From the NCBI GenBank assembly GCA_037176725.1, contig JAZBRS010000020.1:94196501-94260500 (forward strand): a DNA stretch of 64,000 nt, written 5' to 3'. Below the pieces are notes generated by a model, which was given only the letters and a program-made list of their open reading frames with translations, did no database searches and had not been told where the DNA came from. Position 1 is the stretch's first letter, and each line of letters opens with the position of its first letter. Of the stretch, positions 37,591-49,475 are shown one piece after another. The position numbers and the translations under genes are program-made. This DNA is from Posidonia oceanica (lineage: Eukaryota > Streptophyta > Magnoliopsida > Alismatales > Posidoniaceae).

Positions 37591-37694
37591 TTCTAAATTT
37601 TTAATTTTCTGGTTTTTTTTTGTGTAGGGGTTTTCTAAGTCATTCCACAGAGAGAGAGAGCCACCAAATTGGGGTCAAAAGTGGGGTGTCAACA

Positions 37695-37712
37695 GATGCC
37701 CCTCCCTGAGCA
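37695..37712 (-). other. Polypurine tract of D
   Basis: The minus strand reads ctcagggaggggcatc and abuts the LTR start TGTTGACACC. Confidence 0.85.
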
Positions 37713-38096
37713 AAGTCAAGGGGACCGAGGCCGCTGCTCAGGGTTGACAAGACACCCCACCTGACTGATGAGAGCCTGGCGCTATTGGCGTGAGCCACTT
37801 ATTCGGCGGATGCACCGAAAATCATGACCCAATGCCGAAATGCAAATGCAAAATGCAGATGCGAATGCAAATGCAATGCAATGCTGATGATGCAATGTTG
37901 ATGCTAAAATAAACCTGCTCTGATGTTTGCCATGCTGAACTCCACTGGGGGATGCAGGCGATGCATGCCGATATGATGCGAGACGTGACCTTGCTGGGGA
38001 AAACATGCGATGATTATGTGTATGATGCTGATGCTGCTAGCTAGCATGTGATGCCGGTACTGCTACCTAACATGTAATGCTGATGCAATGAATTAT

Positions 38097-38276
38097 GAGT
38101 TGACGGACTCATCATCGGACAGTTTGGGTTATCGACACAAGGAGTTGACAGACTCACCACCAGATAGTTAGGGATATCAACCCAAGGAGTTGACGGACTC
38201 TCCACCGGATAGTTAGGGCTATCAGCCCGAGGAGTTGACGGACTCTCTACCGGATAGTTAGGGCTATCAGCCCAAG
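38097..38276 (+). repeat. 45-bp tandem repeat, four copies
   Basis: Anchors gagttgac at 38097, 38142, 38187 and 38232. The unit includes ggatagttagggctatcag, which has partial dyad symmetry. Confidence 0.9.
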
Positions 38277-38639
38277 GAAATAATGCCAGACAAGGTGACG
38301 GGTGTCAACCGAGCTGTTTGGGCTGCCAGCCTGGAGAAGATAGCGAGGGTGGCAAAATAAGATGCCCCTGGTATTAGGAATGATACCACGGGACAGCCGA
38401 AGCGCCCGTGGCATCGAAACAAAGGTTAGACAGTTATGATAGGTGTCAACCGAGCAGTTCAGGCTGCCAGCCCAGAAAGGAGGAAGCAAACATACGTGAC
38501 CTCGGAAAGGCATGCAAAAGAGCTCGCAAAAAGTCAAGCAAAAAGGGGAGGCAGATATGACTTCGAAAAGGCATGCAAAGGGCTCGTCCCTGAAACATCG
38601 AGGAAACAAGCAGACATGACCTTGAAAGGGCATGCAAAA

Positions 38640-39060
38640 GGCTTACAAAACGGCAAGCAGACATGACCTCGAAAGGGCATGCAAAGGGCTTACGAAACGG
38701 CAAGCAGACATGACCTCGAAAGGGCATGCAAAGGGGCTTGAAGTAAGCAGACATGACCTCGAAAGGGCATGCAAAGGGACTTGAAGCAAGCAGACATGAC
38801 CTCGAAAGGGCATGCAAAGGAGCTTGAAGCAAGCAGACATGACCTCGAAAGGGCATGCAAAGGAGCTGGAGGCAAGCAGACATGACCTTGAAAGGGCATG
38901 CAAAGGGGCTTGAAATAAGCAGACATGACCTCGGAAGGACATGCAAAGGGGCTTGAAGCAAGCAGACATGACCTCGAAAGGGCATGCAAAGTGGCTTGAA
39001 GCAAGCAGACATGACCTCGAAAGGGCATGCAAAGGGGCTTGAAGAAAGCAGACATGACCT
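38640..39060 (+). repeat. 43-bp tandem repeat array
   Basis: The unit contains cagacatgacctcgaaaggg and gcatgcaaaggggcttgaa. Anchors catgacctcg at 38709, 38752, 38795, 38838, 38881, 38924 and 38967 are 43 bp apart. It passes into the 119-bp array without a break. Confidence 0.95.
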
Positions 39061-40430
39061 CAAAAGGGCATGCAAAGGGCTCACAAAACAGCAAGCGACA
39101 AGGAAGAAACAGACATGACTTCAGAAAGGCATGCAAAGGGCTCATCCTCGAACCATCGAGGAAATGAGCAGACATGACCTCGAAAGGGCATGCAAAGGGC
39201 TCGCAAAATAGCAAGCAAAAAGAAGAAACAGACATGACTTCGAAAAGGCATGCAAAGGGCTCGTCTTCAAAACATCGAGGAGACAAGCAGACATGACCTC
39301 AAAAGGGCATGCAAAGGTCTCGCAAGACTGCAAGCGAAAAGGAGAAACAGACATGACTTCAAAAAGGCATGCAAAGGGCTCATCCTCGAAACATCGAGGA
39401 GATGAGCAGACATGACCTCGAAAGGGCATGCAAAGGGCTTGCAAAACGGCAAGTGAAAAGAAGAAACAAACATGACTTTGAAAAGGCATGCAAAGGGCTT
39501 GTCCTTGAAACATCGAGGAAACGAGCAGACATGACCTCGAAAGGGCATGCAAAGGGCTCGCAAAACGGCAAGCGAAAAGAAGAAATAGACATGACTTCGA
39601 AAAGGCATGCAAAGGGCTCGTCCTCGAAACATTGAGGAGACGAGCAAACATGACCTCGAAAGGGCATGCAAAGGGCTCGCAAAACGGCAAGCGAAAAGAA
39701 GAAACAGACATGACTTCGAAAAGGCATGCAAAGGGCTCATCCTCGAAACATTGAGGAGACGAGCAGACATGACCTCAAAAGGGCATGCAAAGTGCTCACA
39801 AAACGGCAAGCGAAAAGAAGAAACATACATGACTTCGAAAAGGCATGCAAAGGGCTCGTCCTCGAAACATCGAGGAGACGAGCAGACATGACCTCGAATG
39901 GGCATGCAAAGGGCTCGCAAAATGGCAAGCGAAAAGGAGAAACAGACATGACTTCGAAAAAGCATGCAAAGGGCTCGTCTTCGAAACATCGAGGAGACGA
40001 GCAGACATGACCTCGAAAGGGCATGCAAAGGGCTTGCAAATCGGCAAGCGAAAAGGAGAGCAGACATGACTTCAAAAAGTCATGCAAAGGACTTGCAAAA
40101 AGGCAAGCAAACAAGGAAAGCAGACATGACTTCGAAAAGTCATGCAAAGTGCTTGCAAAATAGCAAGCGAAAAGGAGAAACAGACATGACTTCGAAAAGG
40201 CCTGTAAAAGGCTCATCCTCGAAACATCGAGACGAGCAGACATGACCTCGAAAGCGCATGCAAAGGGCTTGCGAAACGGCAAGCGAAAAGGAGAGTAGAC
40301 ATGACTTCGAAAAGTCATGCAAAGGGCTTGCAAAAAGGCAAGCAAACAAGGAAAGCAGACATGACTTCAAAAAGTCATGCAAAGGGTTTGCAAAAAGGCA
40401 AGCAAACACACAAAATGCCAGGAAGAGAGT
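39060..40430 (+). repeat. 119-bp higher-order tandem array
   Basis: Each unit is a pair of related halves, one with catgacctcgaaagggcatg and one with catgacttcgaaaaggcatg. Anchors at 39411, 39530, 39649, 39768, 39887 and 40006 are exactly 119 bp apart. From 40060 to 40430 the halves are of one type (~61-62 bp). All frames stay open for long stretches, which is a repeat effect. Confidence 0.95.
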
Positions 40431-40949
40431 GACATCATAGGGCAGCAAAAAAGATGCCCTTGGTATCAAGGATGATACCAGGGGACAGCCGAAGCACCCT
40501 TGGTATCAGAAAAACAACGAACATAGACAAAGCTGACGCGCTTGTCAAATGGGTAGTTAGGGCTACCAGCCCAGTGGAGATCTGGCCGGGGGCACTCGAT
40601 GGCTTTGCTTGACTTGGCAGTAATGGCCTGCAGAGATTCTGGCACCTTGGGGGAGTGCGGGGTTGGCCTGGTAGCCTTCCCTGACGTTGAGAGTGTTGGC
40701 AGTTGCTTCTGCACTTGCAAGCTGTCAGGATCTGATAGAGCCCTCCTTATGGCTCTGAGGGGCTAAAGTAGTACACTGAAGATATGATTGTAAGACCATG
40801 CATGCATCATATTATGGAAAGCAAGCCAAACACATAAGCAAGTGGTTCAAAACATCCTTGCATTAACTTAGGTCTTGATTACACACCCACAGTTAGGCAG
40901 AACAAAATACAACAAGACTCAAAAGGGAACATGCCGATGTACAAACGCC

Positions 40950-42214
40950 CTAGTTGGTCTGGGCTTTCTTCGACCACCTGGTGTCGGGAAACAAATGTGC
41001 ACCAGGTGGGATCTCGTTGATGGGCCAGAGCCGCTGTACCTCAGTCAGATACTCAGGAGTACGTCCTGAGCCCCTCACAGCTGCAATGTCGATTGATTTC
41101 ACCCCATGGCGCATAAGGTCAGCTAGCTTTGTTATGGCAGGGACTGTGCTGAAAGGATAGGGTTGGAGCAGCTTCGGTGCTGTCCTATCGACAAAAGCCC
41201 CTTGCTGGAAACCAAATTGCCGCATGACCAGGATGGGGTGATACTCCATGCCTTTGGTGAACCCCGGCAGGACAACCAGTCGCATGTCGCGGTGCCGAAG
41301 AAAACAGTGAACGGCACTACTGCAGATGGGATGATACGCCAGGTCACTGTATCATCTGTCAGTTTTTCCAACCTTTCATATTCCTCGCAGACAGTCTTGA
41401 TGGTCTTGGCATGGTCGCTGCTGCAGTATGCCTCAAATGTATGCTTCTGGGGGCGCAGGATGTCTATCTCTAGATGTCTGGCCAGCCACACCTGTACCAG
41501 AGCCTCGTAGCCGTGAAAATGGCGACAACAGTGCGAAATGCGGTCCAGCCCACGGTAGGTCTCAGCTAGGACGACAGGTGCCAGGTCGATTTGGTGGATC
41601 ACCACAGCAAGGGCGATCTCTGCAACTTCAATAGTGACCGTCATCTGACCATGGCTGAAGATTAGCTCGCCCAGGAAGCGGGTGACAAAGTCGTGGAGTC
41701 ATAGTTCATCTCCCAGTGCGGTGCGCTTTTTGGAGACTTCCTCAAAGTAGTTCAGACGGAGCGCGGATACAGGCCCGTCAATGCAGACCAGTCTCTTCTC
41801 GCAGCTTTGTGCAGAGAGCCCAGTTAGCTCTCTCAAGACAGTGACATAGCTAGTACGCGTCATGAATACAGCTGGTCCCATGAGCTTGGAGAAGCCGTAG
41901 ATCCAGCGTACTTCCTCTAGTGTGGGCATTACTTCTGTCCTGCCGAAGCAAAAGACATGGTGTGCTGGCTTCCAGAACCTTGCAGCAGTTCACAGAAGAT
42001 GTCGGCTTACTTCAACATCGGCAGCCTTCAAAAGTCTAGGTGGGATGCCCCACAGGCTCAGCTTCTCACGGTCAGCCTCAGTGAGCACGGCAATCCACTC
42101 TCGGAGAGTCCCAGAGCAATGTGTCGGAGTCACCAAGATAGGGAAACCCATTGCAGGAGAGAAAGCAAGCGGCTGGTGTAGACTCTTCGAGTACCTGTAG
42201 TCAAAGCTATTCAT
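40950..42214 (-). pseudogene. DUF7745-like ORF downstream of D integrase
   Basis: One minus-strand frame runs from ATG at 42214. It crosses TGA stops at 41990-41992 and 41699-41701, both as expected from CGA arginine codons, then shifts frame near 41290 and ends at 40950. Landmarks in order: TLREWIAVLTEADREKL, FWKPAHHVFCFG with PTLEEVRWIYGF, LAPVVLAETYRGLDR, LVQVWLARHLEID, DTVTWRII, and YHPILVMRQFGFQQGAF. This order (PTLEE, AETYRSL, LLxxWxxxH, W, PxLVLRQ) is that of plant DUF7745 proteins, relatives of the plant mobile domain family. Function is unknown. It is in sense with D, and I see no intron. Family name is from memory, and a profile search would settle it. Confidence 0.75.
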
Positions 42215-42344
42215 CAATCCGGAATATGTACAGGCATATACTACTGGGTGTCAGAGAAGCAGATGTGCATATAAAGCTGATAAAGCAGTTCATAGATCAC
42301 AGCTAACAGTCAGATCACAAAATTTAAGCACATTTGGTTATGCA

Positions 42345-42545
42345 AGGGGGGCTTTGCCTACACAGGGCGAAGTCGCACAAAAGACACTCTTGTCCTCGTC
42401 CGTGTGGAGCGAGGAGACAAGGGAAAGGGGCTTCGTCCGTCTAGAACGAAGTCACAAAGGAGGTATGCTTGTCCTTGCCCTACACGGAGCAAGGAAACAA
42501 GCGGAAAGGGACTTTGTCTGCTCGGAGCGAAGTCACGAAGAGGTT
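42345..42545 (-). repeat. Array of short hairpins in D 3' UTR
   Basis: Successive dyads: cttgtcctcg pairing with cgaggagacaag, ggcttcgtcc with gaacgaagtc, cttgtccttg with caaggaaacaag, and gactttgtctgctc with gagcgaagtc. They form a ~78-bp repeat with compensating changes between copies. Confidence 0.7.
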
Positions 42546-43695
42546 AGCGGCAGTGCCTAACCGCGGAGACCCGACGGCCCGTGAGGGGCCCCAAGGGGTG
42601 CCAAAGTTGTCCTGCTGCCTCTGGAGTGATTGCCCTATCTCTGATTACTAGTGCACTCTTTGGGTCACTGCACTGGCAGTGTTGGACCGTTCTGAGGCTT
42701 GGAGACGGTCAACCAGCCTTGGTAGAAGTACTGTCCCAGCGTCGAGCTAAGCCTTACAGAGTGGGAGGAAAGGGGCAAAAGAAAAGATTTGATAGTGGAT
42801 AGATGCATGCATGATCTATACTAAATCTATTGCCCTCAGCATATGGAGTGCTTGATGCCTGCTGCAAAGGAAGGGAGCGGTCTCTGATTCACCAGACTCT
42901 ACTCAGATTCCTAACTGTTGGTGGCACTCCAGAATGGGTATTGGTGGTGCTTGAGTGGTGGTGTAGTGAGGACGGGCTCCATGCCAAACTCTCAAGGACC
43001 TATACCTACTCTTTTCATCATTTTTTCTTTTGCTCCCACATAGGTGTGCAAGTTTACCCTATCCCTGGCTTGGAGGTAGTGGGCACCTGGTTTGGAGTTG
43101 GGGAGCTGCTTGCTAGACAGAGGTGGCTAGACCCTGTGGGAGTTGTAGATTTGCCAGGCGCAAACTTCGACTCCTCTCCAAGGCAAGTTGGAGGGATAAG
43201 GTTACGCTGCATGCCTCAATCTCTAGGGCCTACTTCTAACTTCACCTTCTTATTTGCTTGCTTTTTCTTTTGTGCCCATACTTAGACATATATTCTTTTA
43301 TTGCTCACACTCTTGTTCACACCCTAGCATTTGCTCACACCCTAGCATTCTATCTCCCTCGGGAGGTGCAAGTCCTAGGGGGTTTGGTTATTTCGCCTAT
43401 TCTCACTGAATGGTGGCTCCCTCACTAGCTAAGACATCTAAGTAGTGTCAGGTGAGGTAGGGTAGACTCCTTCCAGAGCAGGTAAGCACTTTCGATTTCA
43501 TCATCGGGCCGAATGCAAGGCATGATGATTTTTTTGCTTTTTTGAATGAGGTATGCTTGAAGGAATGCATGGGGATGTACAAATGCGGGGGAGCGAATGC
43601 AAGAAGTAGGATAAGAAGAGATGCATGAGGATGTGCAGGGGGTGGAGATGCAAAGGCAGGATAGGCATCAAGAGATCTGCAAGGCGAGGGCCGAA
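42546..43695 (-). other. Spacer between D pol and the DUF7745-like ORF
   Basis: Non-coding. Two diverged stretches with ttttcttttgctcccacatag (43010-43045) and tttttcttttgtgcccatacttag (43260-43285) look like duplicates of one segment. No other feature was seen. Confidence 0.5.
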
Positions 43696-44959
43696 CTACT
43701 GATAGTACTTCTTGAGGTAGCATGCGTTGACCGGCTCTAACTGCCCGACCTGGTCCATGTCCTCAAGGACTGCTGCGCCACTGGAGAAGACCTGCTTGAT
43801 TAAGAAGGGGCCACGCCAGTTGGGCTGGAATTTTTCTCAGTCGTCGGGGAGATGGATGGCTCAAAGGACCATATCCCTTGGGTTGAAGCTTCTGGGCCTA
43901 ACCTTCTTCAGGTATGCTCTGGCCGAGTGCTTCTGGTAGCACTGAGCATGATGTATGGCCTGCAACCTACGCTCATCAATCAAGTTTAGCTAGATGCAGC
44001 AGTCTTCGACCCATTCTGCTTCTTCCAGCTCAGCTTCTCGTAGGATCCGTAGTGAGGGGATCTCTACTTCAACAGGTAGCACTGCCTTCATGCCGTACAT
44101 TAGTGAGTACGGGGTTGCTCCTGTCAAGGTCCAGACCGATGTCCTATACGCCTAGAGTGCGTACGGAAGCTTGTCATGCCAGTCCTTGTGAGTCTCTGCC
44201 ATCCTTTTCAAGATTTTGATAAGGTTCTTGTTGGCGGACTCTACTACGTCGTTCATCTATGGCCGATAAGGCGAGGATCGATGATGCCTAATATTGAAGC
44301 TCTGCAGGTAATCTTCGATCTTCTTGGCTATGAAGTTTGTGCCATTATCAGAGATGAGCGCGTGCGGGACCCCATACTGGGCTATGATATTGTTTCTGAT
44401 GAACTTTTCTATAGCCACGGCAATGATTGTCTTATAGGAGGCTGCTTCCACCCACTTGGTAAAGTAGTCGATCACTACCAGAATGTAGGGATGACCGTTG
44501 GAGGCTACTGGATGTATGGCGTCGATGACATCGATCCCCCAGGTGGAGAAAGGCCATGGCGAAGACATGCTATGCAATTCCTGTAGGGAAGCGTGTATGA
44601 AATTCCCATGGATTTGGCAGCTATGGCATCTACGCACAAACTGGCAGCAGTTTGCCTCCATGGTTGACCAAAAGTAGCCCTGGAGCATGATCTTCTTGGC
44701 TAGCAGCATGCCATTCATATGCATACCGCAAGTCCCTGCATGAACATGGAGCATTAGCATGTTGGCCTCTGGCTTGCTTAGGCAGCGTAGGAGCATCTGA
44801 CTGTATGATCTTCTGTACAACTGCCCTGCTCCTAACACATACTTCGACGCTAGATGCGCCAAAGTTCTTTTATCTGCTGCTGAGGTGCCAGGCGGATGGC
44901 TGCTAGACTCTAGGAAGGTCTTGATATCGTGGTACCAAGGCTGCTCTTCTACTAGATTT
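43696..44959 (-). pseudogene. Integrase of D
   Basis: Joins the element's cDNA to host DNA. The zinc-binding region shows HVHAGTCGMHMNG and CHSCQIHG (about 44760-44610). The catalytic core has D in WGIDVIDAI (about 44540), D in ISDNGTNF (about 44350) and E in VVESANKN (about 44240), so D-D-E is present. The end carries NWRGPFLI and CYLKKYYQ, with the TAG stop at 43696-43698. A TAG at 44257-44259, at a glutamine position, and several more TAGs downstream at Gln or Trp positions break it. Confidence 0.85.
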
Positions 44960-45561
44960 GCCTCCTCTATGCTCATGCAATGTGCAGGCTGCTCCATACG
45001 GGTAACTGATACATCCACTGCACGGTCTTTAGGTATGCTGAGCCAGGACGCCAAGGTCGCTAGCGCGTCTGCATATGCGTTCCTTGCCCTGTTCATGTAC
45101 GAGAAGCGGATGCTTGCAAATTCTTCTATCAACTTCAGCAGGTGTTCGTGATATGGCACAAGCTTAGGGTCCTTGGTCTTCCAATCACCATTGACCTGGA
45201 AGATGACCAGCATCGCATCTCCGTGTACATGCAGCTTGCGCACATCATGCTCGAGTGCGACTTGCAGTCCCAAAAGGCAGGCTTCATACTCTGCCTCATT
45301 GTTGGTGCAAGGGAATATCATCTTCCTTGTAAAGGGGATTAGCACTCCCTACGGCATTGCTAGGACAGCGCCGATGCCTCTACCTCTTCTATTGACTGCG
45401 CCATCGAAGTACAGATGCCACTGTAGTTCGTCTTCAGGATCCTTCTGCTCTGAATCCTCCATGGCTAATAGAATGTCTTCATCAGGGAACTGTGTCTGTA
45501 GAGGCTGATATTCAGGTAAGGGGAAGTCGGCCAGATGATCCACCATGGCTTGCCCCTTCAT
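44960..45561 (-). pseudogene. Second (archaeal-like) RNase H of D
   Basis: Carries the four acidic residues of the fold: D in LYFDGAVNRRG, E in NEAEYEACLLG, D in VHGDAMLV and D in YADALATLAS. A TAG at 45349-45351 splits it. This extra RNase H after the normal one is the mark of Tat-lineage elements and is thought to supplement primer removal. Confidence 0.85.
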
Positions 45562-45939
45562 TGATTTCTATGTGACGAAGGTGATGTCATACTGAGACAA
45601 TAACACCTACCACTTAACACATCTGCCCACCATGGCCGGCTTCTAAAAAAGGAACTTGATGGGGTCATGCCAGCATAAGAGCTAGACCGGGTGCGCCATC
45701 ATGTAATGCCTTAGCTTCTGCACGGTCTAGACCAGAGATAGGCAAGTCTTCTCTATAGTGCTACACCTAGCTTTGCAATCAGTGAACTTCTTGCTCAGGT
45801 AATAGATGGCACGCTCCTTTCTACTGGTTTCATCATGTTGGCCCAAGACGGCGTCCATGGAATACTGCATGGTAGAAAGGTAGAGAATCAGAGGTCTCCC
45901 TGGCACGGGAGAGACCAGGACAGGAGGCTTGATCAGGAA
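45562..45939 (-). pseudogene. Retroviral-type RNase H / connection of D
   Basis: Includes YYLSKKFTDCKARCSTIEKT (about 45800), KLRHYMMAHPV and LLSQYDITFVT. Several TAG stops at Trp or Gln positions (for example near 45620 and 45645) interrupt it. It links RT to the second RNase H. Confidence 0.75.
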
Positions 45940-46907
45940 CTACTTGATCCTGTCGAATGCAGCTTGGCACTCCTCACTCCAATTGATCTGTGCATTCTTC
46001 CTCAGGAGCTTGAAAATCGGTTCACAGATAGGCGTGAGCTGTGCGATGAACCGATTGATATACTGCAAGCGCCCCAGCAAGCCTCTGACTTCCTTCTCAG
46101 TCTTGGGGGGTGGCATGTCCATGATGGCTTTGGCCTTGCTCGGGTCCACTTCAATTCCCCCTTGGCTTACAATGTAGCCCAGCAGCTTGCCAGATGATAC
46201 CCCGTATACACATTTACTGGGGTTAAGGCGAGCTTGTACTTCCTTAAGCGGTTAAAGAGCTTCTTGAGGCAGATAAGGTGATCCTCAGGCTCTCTAGACT
46301 TAGCAATAATGTCGTCCACGAAGACCTCAACTTCTTGGTGCATGAGGTCGTGGAACAAGGCTATCATCGCCCTCTGATATGTTGCTCCGATGTTCTTGAG
46401 CCCGAATGGCATAACCTGATAGCAGAAGACTCCCTAGGGGGTGATAAAAGAGGTCTTCTCCATGTCTTCTTTTGCCATTCTAATCTAATTGTAGCCGGAG
46501 AAGCCGTCCATGAAGGAGAGCATCTTGTGCCCTGCAATGTTGTCCACTAGGATGTTGATGTGCGGTAGGGGGAAGTCGTCCTTAGGACTAGCTTTGTTCA
46601 GATCCCTATAATCAATGCACATATGGACCCGTCCGTCCTTCTTGGGCACAGGTACGACGTTCGCAAGCCATTCTGGATAGAGGACGACCTTGAGAAAACC
46701 AACGCTATGCTGCTTCATGATTTCCTCTTTGATTTTGAGCAGCCACTATGGTCGCCACTTCTGATGCTTCTACTTTACTGGCTTCGTGTCTAGATCTAGA
46801 GGTAGGTTGTGCACCACGATCTCGACATCAAGGCCGACCATGTCTTCATAGCTCTAGGCGAAGACATCTGCATATTCCATAAGGAATGCAATAAACTCTA
46901 CTCTGGC
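45940..46907 (-). pseudogene. Reverse transcriptase of D
   Basis: Motifs in order: NVVPVPKKDGRVHMCIDYRD (about 46650), DDFPLPHI, FMDGFSGYN (about 46500), TSFITP, MPFGLKNIGATYQRAM (about 46400), the active-site box EVFVDDII (about 46320, usually YVDDM), and VYGVSSGKLLGYI. A TAG at 46485-46487 (Gln position) follows FSGYN. A one-base deletion near 46228 shifts the frame before the VYGV block, and the correct frame resumes to 45940. Catalytic aspartates are present. It is homologous to Ty3/gypsy RT. Confidence 0.9.
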
Positions 46908-48939
46908 CTAGGGCTTCAGTAGGGTGCTGATGCGGACCTCCTTGACATCTTTAGCTGTGCCAATGTTGATAGCCTCCATCTCTTCCTCGACATGGAGGTT
47001 GGGCCCTTCTGGGTCGTCATCATAAGGTTGGAACTCAGGCGGTGGTTCATCATTCTCATCTACGCCTGTATCATCCTCTCCCTCATATGCAATGAGTTCC
47101 GAGAGGATCTCCTTCTCAAATGTTGGGTCTGTAATATCGAAGGAGTGGACATGTTCCACCTCTTGATCCTGATGACGTCTCAGGATAGTTACGCTTACCT
47201 GAGTATTTCTGTAGGCTCGGTGGATGACGTCTACTTCAGTGGCCCCAGGTCCCGCTGACTAATCTGGCTGCTCCATCTGTTCTGGCTGCTCTGGCACCAC
47301 TGTCATTTCTGGGACTGCTCTGTCTATTATCACTGCTGTCTGTACTATCCCCTCCTCCACGTTCTCAGATGTACTTGTGGGGAGTGCCGGGGATGGACAA
47401 CTGTCCTCTAAGCGACGAATCTGTGTACTGTCACCAAATGCGCTGCCCGTGCGGGGCATGCGCCGCATGAACCATCTAGACCCGCCTTCTGGTTGCAAAG
47501 TGATCAACTCGTCTGGTCTAGTGGGTGCTGCCTCTGGTTCTTCCTCTAAGACCATGATTGAGGAATGGTCTTGTGGCAGGGAGGGATCCATGGCCATGGC
47601 TTTCCCTTTCCTCAGTGCCTGTTGCTCGGCGGCGTCTTCAGCCAACACCGCGAGCTGCTCTTGGAAAAGCAGTTCCAAGTCTCCGAGCCTGTCAGCCACC
47701 TGGGCTTCTATAGTCACACCCTCCTCGTCTTCTAAGGGTGTGTCGACGTAGTAGGCGCAAACAGCCTCTTCAGAGTCCTGCTCGACGATTCCTCCACCTA
47801 CAGGGTCTGCTCTGGCTTCCAGACATATCACTGGCCGGGGCGTCTGCTCTGTTACTGGCTGGCTGGCCTCCTGGCGCGGTTGGTTGTGGCACTGTGGCAA
47901 TCAGAGATGCAAATAGGCCAGCCAGGGATGCTACTGATGGTGGCGCCGACAGGGACAGTGCTGTGGCTGGGGGGAGGCAAAGGCGCTCTTCTGAAGGTCC
48001 AACAGCTGGACGGTTGCTCTGAGGGATGAAGCGCCGGCACCTGTGTGTGATGGTGGTTGTTTCTCTGTAGTAGCGGTGGGGGTCTTCCACAATGTTGGAT
48101 CTGCTAAAGCTGATGGCGGTATGGTTGATGGAGCTGCCCGCTTTGCTTGTGGAGCTACTCATGAGGCGAGCGGAGTCATGCCGTCGCCTGAATCGACTGA
48201 TTGCACCCCTAGAAAAGGTAACTTCTATACTGGTGCTGCTGCGGCCACGAGTGGACCGGTGGCTAGTGCCTGCAGAGGTGCTCCTGACACTGGAGCTGTC
48301 AATGTAGCTATCATAGGCACTGCTGAAGCTACAGAAGGGGAAGAGGCTATCATTCCTGACATAGAGTTTGCAGAATCTGCCACTATACCAGTAGAGGGAA
48401 GGGCCAGACAAATTGATCGGGAGATTGCAAGGCTGATCTGGGCCTCTTCCTTGGACTGTGCTGGGACAATCGTGCTGGACTGCTCCTCATCAGAATAATA
48501 ATCTTCTATGCAAACCCACTCCTCTATCGGCAATGGGGGGCTCTAGCACGGTGCTGGCTGGGCTGCTGCTGGGCTCGTGTTCAGGTCAAGAATACCTGCA
48601 CTGACAAAGTTAGTGAGGTCCTGAGGGATCACGAGCTTCCGCCTCCCTAAGTGCAGGCGCTCACCATCGCGGGGTTGCCATTCATATCCCAGGCATTGGA
48701 ACTTTTTTGCGCTCCTCAGTTGCAACCGGCTCGACGATCCCTTGGCCATGACGTCCAAGTGGCGTTCCCTTCTCATAGCTCCACCTGTAGCAAATATTCT
48801 CGACCATCCTGGAGGGGTTAACCAGCTCAAACCGGTTAACACGGTATAGGGTATCCGACGGCTTAGGATCAAATTGGACAGTCTGCCGAGATACAGAAGA
48901 GATCACCTCGACCGGTTCCTTGTCAAAGTTTTCTGTCAT
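46908..48939 (-). pseudogene. Protease-RT linker of D
   Basis: About 2 kb in shifting frames. It holds a segment QTVQFDPKPSDTLYRVNRFE (near 48860), a G-patch-like CLGYEWQPRDGERLHLG (near 48690), a Pro/Ala/Thr-rich middle, an acidic stretch with DLELLFQEQLAVLAEDAAEQ (near 47680), and SFDITDPTFEKEI before RT. Long unstructured spacers between protease and RT are usual in Tat elements. At least two frameshifts are needed to read it through. Confidence 0.65.
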
Positions 48940-48960
48940 GACGACAATGGCATCGTCGCC

Positions 48961-49475
48961 CTAGTGGAACTTGATCATACGGTGGAGGGTCGAGGGGATC
49001 ACTTGATGCTTGTGCAGCCAAGGGCGCCCAAGCAAAAGATTAAAAGAGGGCTCCAAGTCGACGATATAGAATTCTACATCAAATTTGATCGGGCCAATGG
49101 TAAGAGGAATAACCAAGATCTCCAAAGAATCATGGTGCGTATTATCAAAAGAAGTCATTTCCTTCATGGCTGGCATGATGTCCTCGGCTTTGAATCCAAG
49201 CTTTAGTACTGTGCACAGGGGACAGACGTTAAGGCCTGACCCATTATCGACCAGCGAGAGGGGAATGCGGAAACTTTTGAACTGCACCGTGATAAATAGG
49301 GGCTGATTTTGGTTAGTCCCCGCTGGAGGCAATTCATCGCTCGAGAAAGAGATGACTTGCGGTTCTATGATCATATCCACCATATTTTCCAGAGTTGCAG
49401 GCTCGATGGTTTGGGATGCATGGGTGCCCTGGAACACGCGGAGAAAAGCCTCTCAGTGTTCGCAGGAAGAATTTT
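48961..49475 (-). pseudogene. Aspartic protease of D
   Basis: The active-site box is LVDNGSGLNVCPL (about 49240) and the flap-side box is LLLGRPWLH (about 49035). DNGS instead of D[ST]G[AS] is common in the Tat lineage. The stretch KADISIWDL upstream is also typical. A TGA near 49460 at an Arg position (CGA) interrupts the frame. It cleaves the Gag-Pol precursor. Confidence 0.8.

Larger units (their letters stand above)
33054..37694 (-). mobile_element. 3' LTR of D (4641 bp)
   Basis: Sense strand TGTTGACACCCC...GGTCACA. A polypurine tract directly precedes it at 37695, and no primer binding site follows it at 33053. It is therefore the 3' LTR of D and not the 5' LTR of the gag to its left. 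It aligns with solo LTR F throughout. Confidence 0.85.
37713..40949 (-). other. Distal 3' UTR of D
   Basis: No gene is supported. It includes words gatgcaatgctgatg (37840-38090), a 45-bp tandem array, and the 43- and 119-bp satellite-like arrays listed separately. Between 40440 and 40870 I see only a dispersed motif ttggtatcaggatgatacc shared with 38365-38420. Confidence 0.7.

Noticed and set aside
33054..37694. Reading this LTR as the 5' LTR of the gag to its left
   Set aside because: No primer binding site follows it at 33053, whereas a polypurine tract precedes it at 37695. It is the 3' LTR of D.
38446..40345. Long Cys/Phe-rich and Lys/Arg-rich open frames
   Set aside because: They follow the 43- and 119-bp tandem repeats, are open in several frames on both strands, and have no start context or other support.
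38640..40430. CRISPR-like array
   Set aside because: Units are contiguous with no unique spacers, and the setting is a plant retroelement.
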